Assembly (NCBI GenBank): GCA_018873245.2
Contig: JAEMBT020000002.1
Coordinates: 10,204,001-10,268,000 of the forward strand
Length of the DNA: 64,000 bases
DNA from: Archegozetes longisetosus
Taxonomy: Eukaryota; Arthropoda; Arachnida; Sarcoptiformes; Trhypochthoniidae
Direction: 5' to 3'
Positions 20,182 through 30,745 of the stretch are shown one piece after another. A program made the position numbers and the translations under genes. The notes beneath the pieces are model-generated. The model was given only the letters and a program-made list of their open reading frames with translations, made no database searches and was not told where the DNA came from. Position 1 is the stretch's first letter. Every line of letters starts with the position of its first letter.

Positions 20182-21182
20182 GTATGCACTGAAACGTTGA
20201 TGCCGTCCGTCGAAAATGAACCAGCAAAGTATTTGTCTTGTCTAACATTCTCAAACTTATGAATATTGAAGTATTGTAGCCAATATTCTTTAGATCTTGC
20301 TCTAAAGTTACTGCCAATTCTATCTTCTTTGTTTTCAATCAGATGTAATGAAGATAGTAAATATCGCAACCCATCAGCTGTATATAAGATGTGCTTTCTT
20401 CCGAAGGAAAACACGGAAACAGATTGAATGACTTTACTTTTTGACGATCTTCTGGTTTCTCCTCATCTCTAAAGTTGTTGAAAAATCTTTGTAGGCTGTA
20501 TAAGAATTTGATATAGTTCCACCACTTGGCTTCGAGATCTAAAAATGTGAAATGGTCTCCCAAATTGAATTGTCTTGAAAACATTTAAATATTGATCGAC
20601 TGACGCATCTCTTTCACTGTCTTCTTGTTTTCTTAATAGCAACTTTAAAGTCCTATGTAGAGACCTTTTATCCATATGTGGAAATTTCAACTTGAAGTAT
20701 CTTTTGACTCGCGAATACATATGAAGAATGATGTTTTTCATGTTAGTTTCCAGAGTTTTGGCAGCATTCTGGATGAGATAAGACCTGTGCTTACCGTTAT
20801 AGAATTCTTCTTTTCCCCCAATTCTTCTTAATTCGCTGTACTCTTCATCTAATGGTCTTTTACCTTGAAGCTGATAGAAAAAGTTCAATATGTTTGGCAT
20901 CTTGTCTTCTAAACTCGATCTAGAATCCAGTAGCTTGCAGTAGTGAAAGTTGATCAAGATGTAGACTTCAATCATCAGAGACGATACTTCCAGAACATCG
21001 TTGGTTATCGATGAGATGAGCTGTTGGTTTCTCTTGCAGAACTTATTGAGGCCACATTTGATGGTATAGGTCTCGGTTTTGAATTTGATTTCGTTCATAC
21101 TTTTTTCTGAGGTGGAATGTAAGTCACACTTACTTCTTGATCTACGAATGTGATCACTTTTGCCACAAGCTTTGCAGGATTT

Positions 21183-21186
21183 TGCT

Positions 21187-21221
<35 letters not shown>

Positions 21222-21335
21222 TGTTGCCGTTGCTGTTGTTGTTGCAGGTGGTGTTGCTACTACTGCTGCTGTTGCTGTCGGCGGTATTGGCGTTGGTGTT
21301 GGTGGTGGTGTTGGCGGTGGCGTTGAAATCTTGTT
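21183..21335 (-). repeat. Hexanucleotide (GTTGCC) expansion at the Fanzor N-terminus
   Basis: GTTGCC and GTTGCT units repeat through this stretch, and on the coding strand give Ala-Thr repeats ahead of the zinc-knuckle. The corresponding leader in copy 2 is shorter (ATPTATPTATPP). Confidence 0.8.
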
Positions 21336-22356
21336 GATAAGCTAAATTTTAACAGAAATAAGCTTTTGGGAATCTACAAAATTATTTAGCATTTGAAACT
21401 TTGTATTACAAACAGAAAATTATAACTTTATTATTAACTATGAACACTGTACAAAGTATGAAATACTTTTACAGATTTCTTCAAAGAAATGAGTGAAGAA
21501 AATGAAGAAAATCACGACTTTATAGGAAAATTGTTCAGTCGGGTGTATGTATTTGCTAAATTTTATGTTGGTCCTAAGGCGATAATATTGCTTAAATTAT
21601 GAGAATTGGACGAAATGTTGAATTTTACGTGCTACATATGTTTATCTTAGTTGAAATATGGTCAGTAATAACTATAAATTTCCTTGTAAAACCCCAGGAA
21701 ATCAAAATTTGTTGGGAAATCACAGAAAAAACAAAGTAATTAAATAAATCTAAAGGACTTTTCACATTAATTTAAAGTATTTATTGCTTTAATATAACAG
21801 TATTAATCTATAGAAAGCTTTAGAACATTACTCCTTTAGGTTATTAATAAATATTTCATACGAGTAGAAGTATTTGAAATGTTTATAGTTTCGAGATAGC
21901 TATAAATATTTAAAGATGTAGAAACTTTTTGACATTTATAACTTCTAATAAATAACAAAGTCTAAGAAATCTGTCCCTTCTAGAAGATCATCGTAAAAAA
22001 CAGGTTAAGGAAAGTGAGAAACCGCAGCATTTCAGTATTCCCGCCTTAGGTTGCACGACTATTGCACAACTTTGTGTAATAGAAACTGTGTGTAATAGAC
22101 AATCGTACACTAGTTACGTTGTTAATAATTATTCAGAGATTGCACAAAATATTGTTAACTAAAGACACTGAATGACAAAACTAATTTTTAAAAAGTAATA
22201 TTTCATAATGAATCTATGAATATAGATTGAAATTTTTAATAAATATATTCAAAATTTGCTAAATAAATAATGGCTCAAAATCAAGTGACTATCAATTGAT
22301 GAGATGCATATTCAGAAACAGGCTTACCCCATGCTATCTTTATAAAAACCTATTTT

Positions 22357-23650
22357 GTGGTAATAGCAAACGCTAAAAGTTTTTGTAATAGCGCCACCTA
22401 GCGCATATATCTCAAAGTTTTCAAGGCCAAAATATTAGCTTGTATTTCAAAAGATTAGGCGCCAAATTTTATTTGATTATCTCTAGTCGTTTAGATTCTG
22501 TGACAATTTAAAGATATCTAGTCATTAAATTTATAAGTATTATAATGGATTTGAATCGTGAACATTTTCGGGCCATAATTTACTATAATTGGAAGCGCGG
22601 TCTTACACCACAGGAATGTTTTGATGAAATGCACACCACTTTAGGAGATATCAGTTCTTTCATTTCTGGTATCTATTACTGGTATCAACAGTTCGGGTTC
22701 GGTCGTCGCTCACTTAAAGATGACCCACGCTCTGGCCGACCAACTGAAGTCACTGATGAAATCAATGTTGAACACGTTCGCCGTATGATTGAAGATAATC
22801 CAAGAGTGACATACCTTGAAATACAGTCAACATTGAATATTGGATCCGCATCAGTGAATACAATATTGCATCAGAAATCAGGTGTGAGGAAGATTTTGTG
22901 TCGTTGGGTTCCACATTTCCTAACTTCCGAACAGAAAGACTTTCGGGTGAAACTTTGCCGCGAAACTCTGGATACGTTGGCCGCTGGTGGACATCGAATT
23001 ATCAGCAAAATCATAACTGGTGACGAGACATGTCCATTATTACGACGCGCCCACTAGTCAAGAATCGAGAATATGGGTCTTTGATGATGAGAATCCTCCA
23101 GATTATTTGAAAGAGAACAAAACTTTTGGAAAAATACTTTACTCTGTGTTCTTCAGGAGTACTGGTCTGGTCAAAGCCATTAAATTGGAAGGACAGAAGA
23201 GTGTCATGGCAAAGTGGTATACAGAGGTCTGCCTTCCAGAAGTGCTTGAGAGAGTCAAAATCAGGGGTTTAATGCTTCATCATGACAATGCAAGCTCTCA
23301 TACTGCAGGAATAACCAAACAGTTTTTAGCTGATAATAAGATCAAAACTATATCTCATCCCCCTTATTCACTTGACTTGGCTATGTGTGATTTCTGGCTA
23401 TTCCCTGGGCTCAAAAGATCACTTCGAGGTCAGCACTTCCAGTCAGAAAAGAACTTGATGCAGTTTTTAGTTATTTTGATAGAATTCCGAAGGAGGTGTG
23501 GTTGGAGGCGTTCAAGAAATGGAAGGAAAGAATGAACCGATATATTCATGCAAAAGGGGATTATTTTGAACATTTAAATTGAAATTTTTGTAAAATTGTT
23601 TGAAAATAAATGTGATTACAAAATCTTTTAGCGTGTGCTAGTATTAGACC
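22357..23650 (+). mobile_element. mariner (DD34D) transposon nested in the Fanzor-bearing element
   Basis: A mariner transposase frame is flanked by short inverted repeats: left GCAAACGCTAAAAGTTTTTG at about 22366, right (inverse) GCACACGCTAAAAGATTTTG near 23636. Length near 1.3 kb is typical of mariner. The exact outer ends and TA duplication were not settled. Confidence 0.8.
22545..23582 (+). pseudogene. mariner transposase, frameshifted
   Basis: It begins with the paired helix-turn-helix region of mariner transposases (EHFRAIIYYNWKRGLTPQEC, WYQQFGFGRRSLKDDPRSGRP). Catalytic parts: IITGDET (first Asp), LMLHHDNASSHTA (second Asp) and PPYSLDLAMCDFWLFP (third Asp, 34 residues on, hence DD34D). 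It ends KERMNRYIHAKGDYFEHLN with a stop at 23580-23582. Two frameshifts separate the frames: one just after GDET near 23035 and one near 23470 before IPKEVWLEAFKKWKE. Otherwise colinear and near full length, so decay is mild. Confidence 0.9.
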
Positions 23651-23896
23651 CATTTTGTTTATAGTTTAACATAGCCTATGCTTTAAAATTGTATGGACTG
23701 AAGTGACCTATCAGTAGATTAATAACTTTAGATTTGTTTTTATTTATAACCTTTTAATAAGGAATTATTGTTACCAATTGGGAACATCTGTCTTTAAAGG
23801 GTTAAACAAATCAAATGAACAATTTCCCAATAAACTAGACTTAACCTTACCTAACCTAACAGGAATTTTTAAATTTTACATTTTTTTATCTTCGTA

Positions 23897-23960
23897 AATA
23901 TTGATTTTCGACACCTGGGACCAGCTTAAATGGATTTCTCGACCTCGAAAACCGCCAGTT
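23897..23960. repeat. Extra partial copy of the terminal repeat inside the right end
   Basis: GACACCTGGGACCAGCTTAA and TCTCGACCTCGAAAACC parallel GACATCCGGGACCACATTAA and CCTCGACCTCAAAAACC of the true right arm, in the same orientation. It is a tandem partial duplication of the repeat. Confidence 0.65.
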
Positions 23961-23984
23961 TATTGGAATAGTGTTCATTTGGGT

Positions 23985-24163
23985 TTTTAATCTCACAAAA
24001 TACTTTAAAATCGCAATAAATATAGAAATTTTAAATTAAATTTCACCTTAAGTATTGATTTCCGACATCCGGGACCACATTAAGTGGACTCCTCGACCTC
24101 AAAAACCCCTATTAGGCTCAATTTTATTAAGATTCTAGGGGTGGCGTAATCTAAAGTATACCC
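23985..24163. repeat. Right terminal inverted repeat of the Fanzor-bearing transposon
   Basis: Inverse of 18956-19137, ending CTAAAGTATACCC immediately before the duplicated ATTATTTT. A second, partial copy of the same repeat precedes it at about 23897-23960. Confidence 0.82.
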
Positions 24164-24171
24164 ATTATTTT

Positions 24172-25519
24172 AAATATGCAAAAATTAAGGAAATGGCTTA
24201 AATTAAGTTCATGCCTGATCGCCAGATCTCAGTGAGAGATTGATCGAACAATTTTGATCGTTGGCCACCCTCTTCTATCAATTGGTCAATTTCATGTGTA
24301 GTCCCAATTGACGGCACATGAAATATTTTTACTAAGTTTCCCGAGCCTCCCATTTTTATGACTGTTTTGAAAAACTTTTCTTCTGACATTCCACAGCTTT
24401 GTTTAATTAAGAACAGCAGCTTCATCCTCTCCTTTCTTAGAATTAGACAAAGAAAGGAGAGAAAAATAAACTTGTTTGTAAAAAAGACGAAACTAAAAAG
24501 TTTCTGTATTCACACTAACAAACGGCTACTATTCATTATAAAACTCAATACAATAGTATATGCACGAGAGCATAGGAATCAATGCATTTAAATGATTTTG
24601 GGGATTTCTAGTGATCATAACTTCTTAACCGTTGTTCAGAATTGAATGAGAATACACCAAGTAAATTAAAGTACAGTACACTTTTTGTCTTCTATCTCAG
24701 AAGCAAATTAAAAATATTAAACATTTTAATGACATCTATTATTCAATCTTATTCCGTGATCAGTGGTTAGAAGTATATTCACTTCTAGCTTGATTTTGCT
24801 AATAGAAATGTGACCGGATCATTATTCTATCAATATAGTTTTGTAGCTAAGATTTTAAACTTCAATCCTATATATTTTTTAGATCAGACCAAAAATAAAA
24901 TAGTCACTGCATAAGTCTTATTACAATCTGAATGTAGTAATATTGTAAGTGCATAAAATATTTCGCACTCATAAGTTATCGATTATTGATGGGACTCAAT
25001 GTTTTATTTCTAAATCTGAAATTGTAAACACTATTTTCGGATTCAGAAATACGTGTGTAAACAACTCATTGACCACTTATTAATAAGTGATCTTTGGGTT
25101 CCTTATAGCTGGTCAGCAACAAATGATCAAAATAAGATCATCAAACTACAGTCGATAAACACATGACTTTGACCTCAACTCTAAACGTATTTAAAGAGTC
25201 GTTTGAGAAGTTGAGGAGAGAGTTCGTGTTCATGAATAGCTGAGTTTATGCACAATTCTTTTGTGAGATTTAATAAAGTATTTGTATATAGAGCTCTATT
25301 TTTTCCATTTTTGTGACTGTGTGAGTGAAGGGAAAATTGCAGTACACTCCATCATAAGAGGCTCTTGCACTTACAATATAATTTTTTATAATGTTTTGCA
25401 AAATAGCGAATATAGTTACAATAACAATAACACATACAGCTAACCAGTTGTGATTTCCACAAGCTACTAACGATAAAAGGGTCTGAAGCTCAAAGGCGGT
25501 GCTAGAGACATACATATTC
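24172..25519. other. Right flank of the Fanzor transposon, no gene recognised
   Basis: A 75-residue minus-strand frame at 24198-24425 and an 81-residue one at 25270-25515 match nothing I recognise. By position this stretch could hold eroded dehydratase-region sequence of the fatty acid synthase pseudogene, but no motif supports that. Confidence 0.4.
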
Positions 25520-26011
25520 TGGTTAGGTTTAACTTATCGTGCTTCGCACATGTGGGAGGTCCTAGGGCGAAACTACCTATATATATACTCGTCTTGACAA
25601 CCTGAGTTCATCGATACCCCACTCGGGATCCTAGGACGTAGCTACGAAAAGTTGGGCCTAGGTCTCTAAAGACGGAACCTAGGCATAGCATATTTGGTAT
25701 GCTAACTCTACTCAACAACCTGGGTCTATCGATACCTCACTTGGGATCCTAAGGCATAGTTGTAAAATGTTTATAGATAGACTCTAGGGTCCCAAGCTGA
25801 GTATTAATAGACTGAAGCTATTAAATGAAGTTCGCATATCACATATGGCGAGCCCAGGACCAGCCCTTAGAGACTTAGATTCAACTTCATACCTACACCT
25901 TAGGACCCCAAGTTGGGTATCGATGAACTCAGGTTGTCAAGACGAGTATATATATATAGTTCCACCATAGGACATCCCATATTGGCGGAGCACGATAAGT
26001 AAAACCTAACC
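25520..26011. repeat. Foldback MITE, about 490 bp
   Basis: Ends GGTTAGGTTTAACTTATCGTGC (left) and GCACGATAAGTAAAACCTAACC (right) are inverted copies. The arms continue inward for some 200 bases, sharing ACTCGTCTTGACAACCTGAG and TTCATCGATACCC. No coding capacity. It lies inside the fatty acid synthase pseudogene, next to the acyltransferase piece. Confidence 0.8.
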
Positions 26012-28165
26012 GAATGACTTCCCGTAAAGACTGGATATTCAACTTTAAGATATTTCTCAATCGACGAATTTGACCCAAGTGTATATGAATTTCCAATACA
26101 TGTTAGTAGTTATTTCAATAGTTATTGTTTTTGTACATCAGAGCAATCAATTTACGTCCGAAACCAAAACTTCTTTCCACAATAAGATGAATATTATGCA
26201 TAAAAATCTCAATAATTACACAATTCTTAGGCATTTGTTCGATATAATCATTCGATAGTGCCGCAAATATGTGGTTATCGACAAAATACTCAAGTGAAAC
26301 ATTTTTTGAATCTGTGTTATAAAAAGTGTTAATCCATTTCGAAGATCTTAACTTATTCGCTGTAATTACTTTCTTAAACTTATTAAGTAGTGGTTCAGCG
26401 ATCGAGCCAATGATAGGAGCGTGAAAAGCAATGCCATAACTGTTAACTTTGCGAGTTGTTATATCTTTAGCATTCAGTTGATTAATGACTGAGTCAATTA
26501 CGTCTTCCTCTCTGGAAATAGTTAGACAATTTTCTGAATTATAACAGGCGGGATAATATGTTATCAGATTCCAATTCGTGTCAACTTCAATTATCATTCA
26601 TGTCGTCATTTTATATTGCTGAATATACTTTACTGAATAATATAATAAAAGAATGGTTTCTTCAGCAGTAATACAGTTGTCAGAATAAGTACAAACCCAC
26701 TCTCAAATAGAATGTTCTATTCTATCAGATCTCATGTCGAATTCATAAAGCAAATCAACGAAAGCTATTTTATTGCAGTTGTTATTAATGAGTAGAGTGG
26801 TTTTTCGATTACATTATTGTTTTTAATAGACGATTCTATAAACAACTCCATATTTATTCAGAACGTCAACTGAAATTTTGATAGATTTTTCAAAGATATC
26901 GATATTCATGAGTGATTCAGTTATTGATGACCATTGAGTACCGATTTCCGAAAATACAAACCAAATCTGTTTCTTATTTTTTGAAATTATTTTAGTCTCA
27001 ATAGTTGTGACCAGCGAATTTTGATCTAAATTCACAATTATAGAAAAATCTCGAAATCTCATTCCTTTACAAGCTGTATTCAATTGAAAGAACCAGTCTT
27101 TGAGATATCATTTAAAAGCGACAGTAATTCTCCAGTCAATTTTGAGGGAGCATTGGGTAATGATTTAAAGGAATGGTTGAGAGTTTCATTATTTCAGCCA
27201 CACATTTGAACCGAATGAGGAATTTTATCAACAATTTTCTGATTATCAGTTGTTGGAGTCTTCAGTGATCTAACGACTTCGTGAACATTAGTATCACCAA
27301 AACCGAAATTATTCAAACCAAATCTCCAGTGAATGATCTATTTTCAATAACGGGCTTGAGAATTCCATTCATTAAGCTTCCAACAGCAGGATTTGAACTT
27401 TTAAAGTGCAAATTTGCTAGTATACATTGATTCCCAAGTAAAAGAATAGTTAAGGAGTATAATCCTGAAGCCCCTTCTTTGTGACCAATATTCAACTAGA
27501 GAGCTTCGATCTAAAGTGGACCTTTTCTTCCTATAGAACAATAAATAAGAAATGTCAATAAAGATTTTCGAACTTGTAATGAGACTTAGCTTAAAACTGT
27601 ATAGGAACTCAAGTTCATCAATTCATCGTACCGAAATAGTCTTGTCTATTCGACAAATCAAAATTTTTAATTAAATTTGTATTTTGTTGGCATCGCATCA
27701 GCCATTGTTAGGCGCTTCAAAATGTGTTTTAAAGTAAATGTAAACACAAATGAAAGATGTATTACACATAAATGACGTAAAGAAATTATTACCATAAACT
27801 AGACTTATACCGGATTTTCTTTGAAGAAAGTCACAACACATGCCTCTCCCTTCGCATATCCATTTGAGGATTCATCCGAACACCTGTAGCAACCATCAGA
27901 TGATAACATTTAACTTGGAGAACACGTACTAAACTGTAGGATTGAGACATGTTAGTCCCGACTACGATGGCATTATCGCATCGTTTAGTTCCGTGAGAAA
28001 CAACCACTTCATGTGATACACGGAAACTTGAAGAACGCGCGGCATCAAATTAATTTTACAGACCCATTAAGTTGAACCTGAAATTATTTGAGTAGAGTAT
28101 TGCTTGTAGCCGAGCGCTTGTGTGATCAGTGTATGCACTGTGATATTTGTCGTAATAGTAGCCAA

Positions 28166-29329
28166 CAAATACTCCAATATTTGACCCGCTTAAAAAATTT
28201 GAATATATACCTGAATTTTGATCAAATATAAAAGATATTAAGGCACGAATTAGATATAAATTCTAAAGAAAATTTTATTATTTTAAACTATGATGTATCA
28301 ACCAGGAAGGACAGCTTTCTAGCTTTGTTTTGATTCTATGTCTTGAGAATCCAGTGTAAATGTTAAACTGCAGATTAAAAATCTATCTTTTGGTTCCATC
28401 TTTGGTTTCAAACTCTTTGAAAATTTCAATAGTTTCCTAAATTTCTTCCCTTCAAAGTTTTTTCATCAGCTTTCTCTTAATTAAACGTTGGTATTCATCA
28501 TATAAATATCGCAAGGATCAATCGAAACTACATCAAGCAGTACGAAAGTCAGAAATGTCTACTCATGCTAGTACGCGACCAGGTCTCTAACTTGAAACTT
28601 GAAACTTCAAATGTTCTAAAAACTAATTCTTTCAAAAATATGAATTTGCTCTTAATCTTAGTTATTTAATAAACTATTAATAGAATTATTATCAACAATT
28701 CGGTTTTTTTCGAACCTAAGTTTAATTGAACGTTGATCTCAATTTAAAATATAGTTAAACTGACCTATCATTGAGCTCGAAACATATGTAATAACATAAA
28801 ATAGTACACAATTATGACTTTAGTGTCTTACGCAAAGTAGTATTATTTGACGTTTGAATTAAGAATAATGAGAGGAACGACTGTGAATTAAATGTATCAC
28901 ATTATTAACACCTGGGTCTCAGATAGATTCATAAGTCCTAGAGTTAACAAAATAACAACTTTAATAGCAATTAATTTCTGTTTTCCTTTGTGACTATATC
29001 ACATTTTCGTATGTCGCATCATTGCATATGTAGTATAGTGTAGAACCTCAATTACAACTTGTTTTAAATGTTTCTACAGAGTTATGTAAACCAGATTTTT
29101 CTAAGTAATATAAAATTTAATTTAGCCCAAAGCTGGGGAAAAATCAAAAAGCCTTATCTTCAAACTAATTTTATTAATACTTATTCGCATGATTGCTGGG
29201 CAAATCCCTTCATTCAAATAAATTACTTGCGTCCTCTTAAAAAATCAAATGCAAAGAACAATGACAAACCCTGCTTACGAATTATATATTTTCAAATATA
29301 TTTGTTTGTTGATAATATTGATGTACAAG
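28166..29329. other. No gene recognised
   Basis: AT-rich sequence beyond the last ketosynthase piece; upstream exons of the fatty acid synthase relic may be here but I could not see them. A 99-residue plus-strand frame at 29068-29367 has no recognisable domain. Confidence 0.4.
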
Positions 29330-30620
29330 TGGGGACTCCGCCCTCGGCCCCCACCAAACACCCCTAATGGTCGCCGCCGATAGTTACTCTTGGTCCTCAA
29401 ATTCCACGCAGATATTATTCAAAAATTCTGCGGGAATTGGTATCTCAGGCAAATGTAGGGCATACCTGAGAAACCACAGAACCGTCGCGATGTGCGTACA
29501 ACATCCGGCAGTCCTGAGGCCCTGGGCACAAAAGCAAGTATAGGATGATACAGAATTGACACCTGCCTTCTCTTCGTCTATAAGTATATAAACAAAGTAC
29601 TGAGAAGAGTTACGATGTTGAGACTGTATTTTCCCCCTAATCAACATTGGGTCACCAGCTGATATACCGAAGGAGCGTCGTATTGCTCTTTGATGTCGAA
29701 ACACTTGAACTTCATACTCTGTCGTGGTCTTGACATGCTCGGCAAAATACGACCGAGCTTGTCTCAGCTGGTAATTATCCAACATGATTGATCGCAAATC
29801 TGCTTCAGTCAAACGAGGGAACTCAAGATTTTCTTCTGAGGCTCAACCGATTGACAACCATTGAGCAGATTTGCGATTTAGGTTTTCAGCGGCGACTAGT
29901 GACGCGAGTGAGTTTGGTTGGTTAAGCCGTGACATCATTAAAGCTGATTTCTCAGCCCCATCCCCCGTATGGATTGCAGGATGAAAGACATTTAGGATTG
30001 CCGAAGCAATTCTAAAGTCTAACATCATATGGGGTAGTGATTTGTTGGGCCAAACCTTATCAAATTGTTGGAAACATAGTTTAAGATGTCCATTGCGGAC
30101 TTCAACAACGCATCGCCAACTAGTGATAAGGCGAGTCCTATTTGCCTCAGTAGTTAATCATGGACCATGTTTGAGGTCAGGCATTCGGACACCCAGCCCA
30201 ACGCCGTCAGATGTTGAACGGCATCACGAAAGCCACGGTCAACCAACACTACATCGCCTCTCCTCAATATTTTCATAAGTGTTGCCTCGATCTGTTTACT
30301 GATGGTCGCATTATTGATGTTGGCTTCAAATGGATCAATGACATCAATGATATGACCATCGTGGGCAACAATCATCATGGGCTTAAAGAGAGGACGATGT
30401 TTGTCGGCTGAAATTACGCCGTTGGAATGCGGGATTAGAGCTCTTTTGGATATAGACATAAGTGCCATCCAGAATGATCAAGCGGTCCGAGCGTGATCAT
30501 CAAATTGGGTACCGCTGGATTACCCAATTTGATGCTGTTCGTTGTCCGCCATCCCAGTAGCATGTTAAGAAGCCACTGGAGCCCTGGGGGCCGACTCCCT
30601 GTCGACCGTAGTATTTTCAC
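29330..30620 (-). mobile_element. DDE_4 transposase remnant with SWIM-like tail (PIF/Harbinger or ISL2EU-like)
   Basis: Minus-strand pieces carry a DDE_4 core in order: LDGTYVYIQK (first Asp, about 30440-30470), HRPLFKPMMIVAHDGHIIDV, GDVVLVDRGFRDAV (second Asp, about 30220-30270) and CVVEVRNGHLK (Glu, about 30080-30130). Then come a helical stretch and, at 29384-29812, a SWIM-like zinc motif (CFCAQGLRTAGCCTHIATVLW). Two or three frame changes separate the pieces (one near 30395), and the N-terminal part is missing. GC-rich near-terminal stretches (GGGGACTCC...CGGCCCCC at 29332; GGGGGCCGACTCCCT near 30588) may be remains of inverted ends. Base composition is clearly less AT-rich than the surroundings. 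Confidence 0.68.
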
Positions 30621-30745
30621 TGTGTGAAAACATGTTTGTTGTTGATTTGATATATTAAGATGAACATTATATTTTTTATAAATTCACTTTCAAACGGACC
30701 TATATGGATTTTTTAACGCTGAATCCGAATATGAAATCGAAAATT

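Larger units (their letters stand above)
19221..21335 (-). pseudogene. Fanzor (eukaryotic TnpB-like RNA-guided nuclease) relic, copy 1
   Basis: Minus-strand landmarks in order: Thr/Ala-repeat leader; zinc-knuckle CKACGKSDHIRRSRSKCDLH (about 21115-21176); N-terminal helical domain (KCGLNKFCKRN ... MKNIILHMYSRVKRYFKLKFP, 21098-20590); FNLGDHFTFLDLEAKWWNYI; FSTDGINVSVH; RuvC-I with GLDPGARYMFG (20042-20056); a Lys/Arg/Glu-rich insert; FIKGYVKTPLKKLYEALLRR; DEYRTTKLCSNC, whose Glu fits the relocated RuvC-II acid known in Fanzors; and WNRDINAARNI (RuvC-III Asp, about 19295-19320). This is a Fanzor1-like layout. It is decayed: the start ATG seen in copy 2 is ATT here, reading shifts occur near 20585, 20412, 20090 and 19880, a TAG lies near 19963, and the fourth zinc-ribbon Cys is Ser (CPNS). 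The gene points toward the left end of its carrier transposon. Confidence 0.85.
18956..24163 (-). mobile_element. 5.2-kb Merlin-type transposon carrying a Fanzor gene and a nested mariner
   Basis: The left end starts GGGGATACTTTAGAATACGC and the right end, read inverted, GGGTATACTTTAGATTACGC; the inverted arms match over about 180 bases (18956-19137 and 23985-24163). The bases just outside are identical on both sides, ATTATTTT at 18948-18955 and 24164-24171, a perfect 8-bp target-site duplication. Long inverted repeats starting GGG with an 8-bp duplication fit the Merlin (IS1016-like) superfamily, and the arms resemble those of the Merlin transposase remnant at 30746-31955. No Merlin transposase lies inside, so this element would have depended on one in trans. 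Contents: Fanzor relic (19221-21335) and a mariner (about 22357-23650). Insertion was into the fatty acid synthase pseudogene. Confidence 0.82.
16250..28165 (-). pseudogene. FASN: Fatty acid synthase pseudogene (KS-AT-[lost]-ER-KR-ACP-TE), split by insertions
   Basis: Minus-strand pieces match animal type I fatty acid synthase in domain order. Ketosynthase: about 27800-28160 (NGYAKGEACVV) and 27300-27500 (NIGHKEGASGLYS). Acyltransferase: 27083-26115 (IWFVFSEIGTQWSS, then GIAFHAPIIGSIAEP). Enoyl reductase: about 18350-17700 (GVDIVLNSLSERKLQASLEF; RDGVVRPLNRSVF). Ketoreductase: 17701-16996 (YIITGGLGEMGLELANLMIE; NADQTNYEFTNSVMERI, retaining the Tyr and Asn). Acyl carrier protein: near 16750-16800 (LGMDSLMVVEI). 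Thioesterase: to about 16260 (GYSPGG nucleophile motif). Introns with GT-AG ends persist (GTAAGT after NNILS), so this is an unprocessed duplicate. It is dead: in-frame stops (after FFEIGK, two before NIGHKEG, others in ACP/TE), frameshifts, a degraded ketosynthase Cys region, and no dehydratase recognised. A foldback MITE and the 5.2-kb Fanzor-bearing transposon lie in the middle. Confidence 0.85.

Noticed and set aside
21137-21345. Plus-strand Val/Ala and Leu/Pro repeat frames that resemble membrane segments
   Set aside because: Produced by the GTTGCC hexamer expansion at the Fanzor N-terminus; no other gene signal.
24198-24425. 75-residue minus-strand frame (SCGMSEEKFFKTVIKMGGSG)
   Set aside because: No family recognised and no splice context; could be eroded exon sequence, so only noted in the flank entry.
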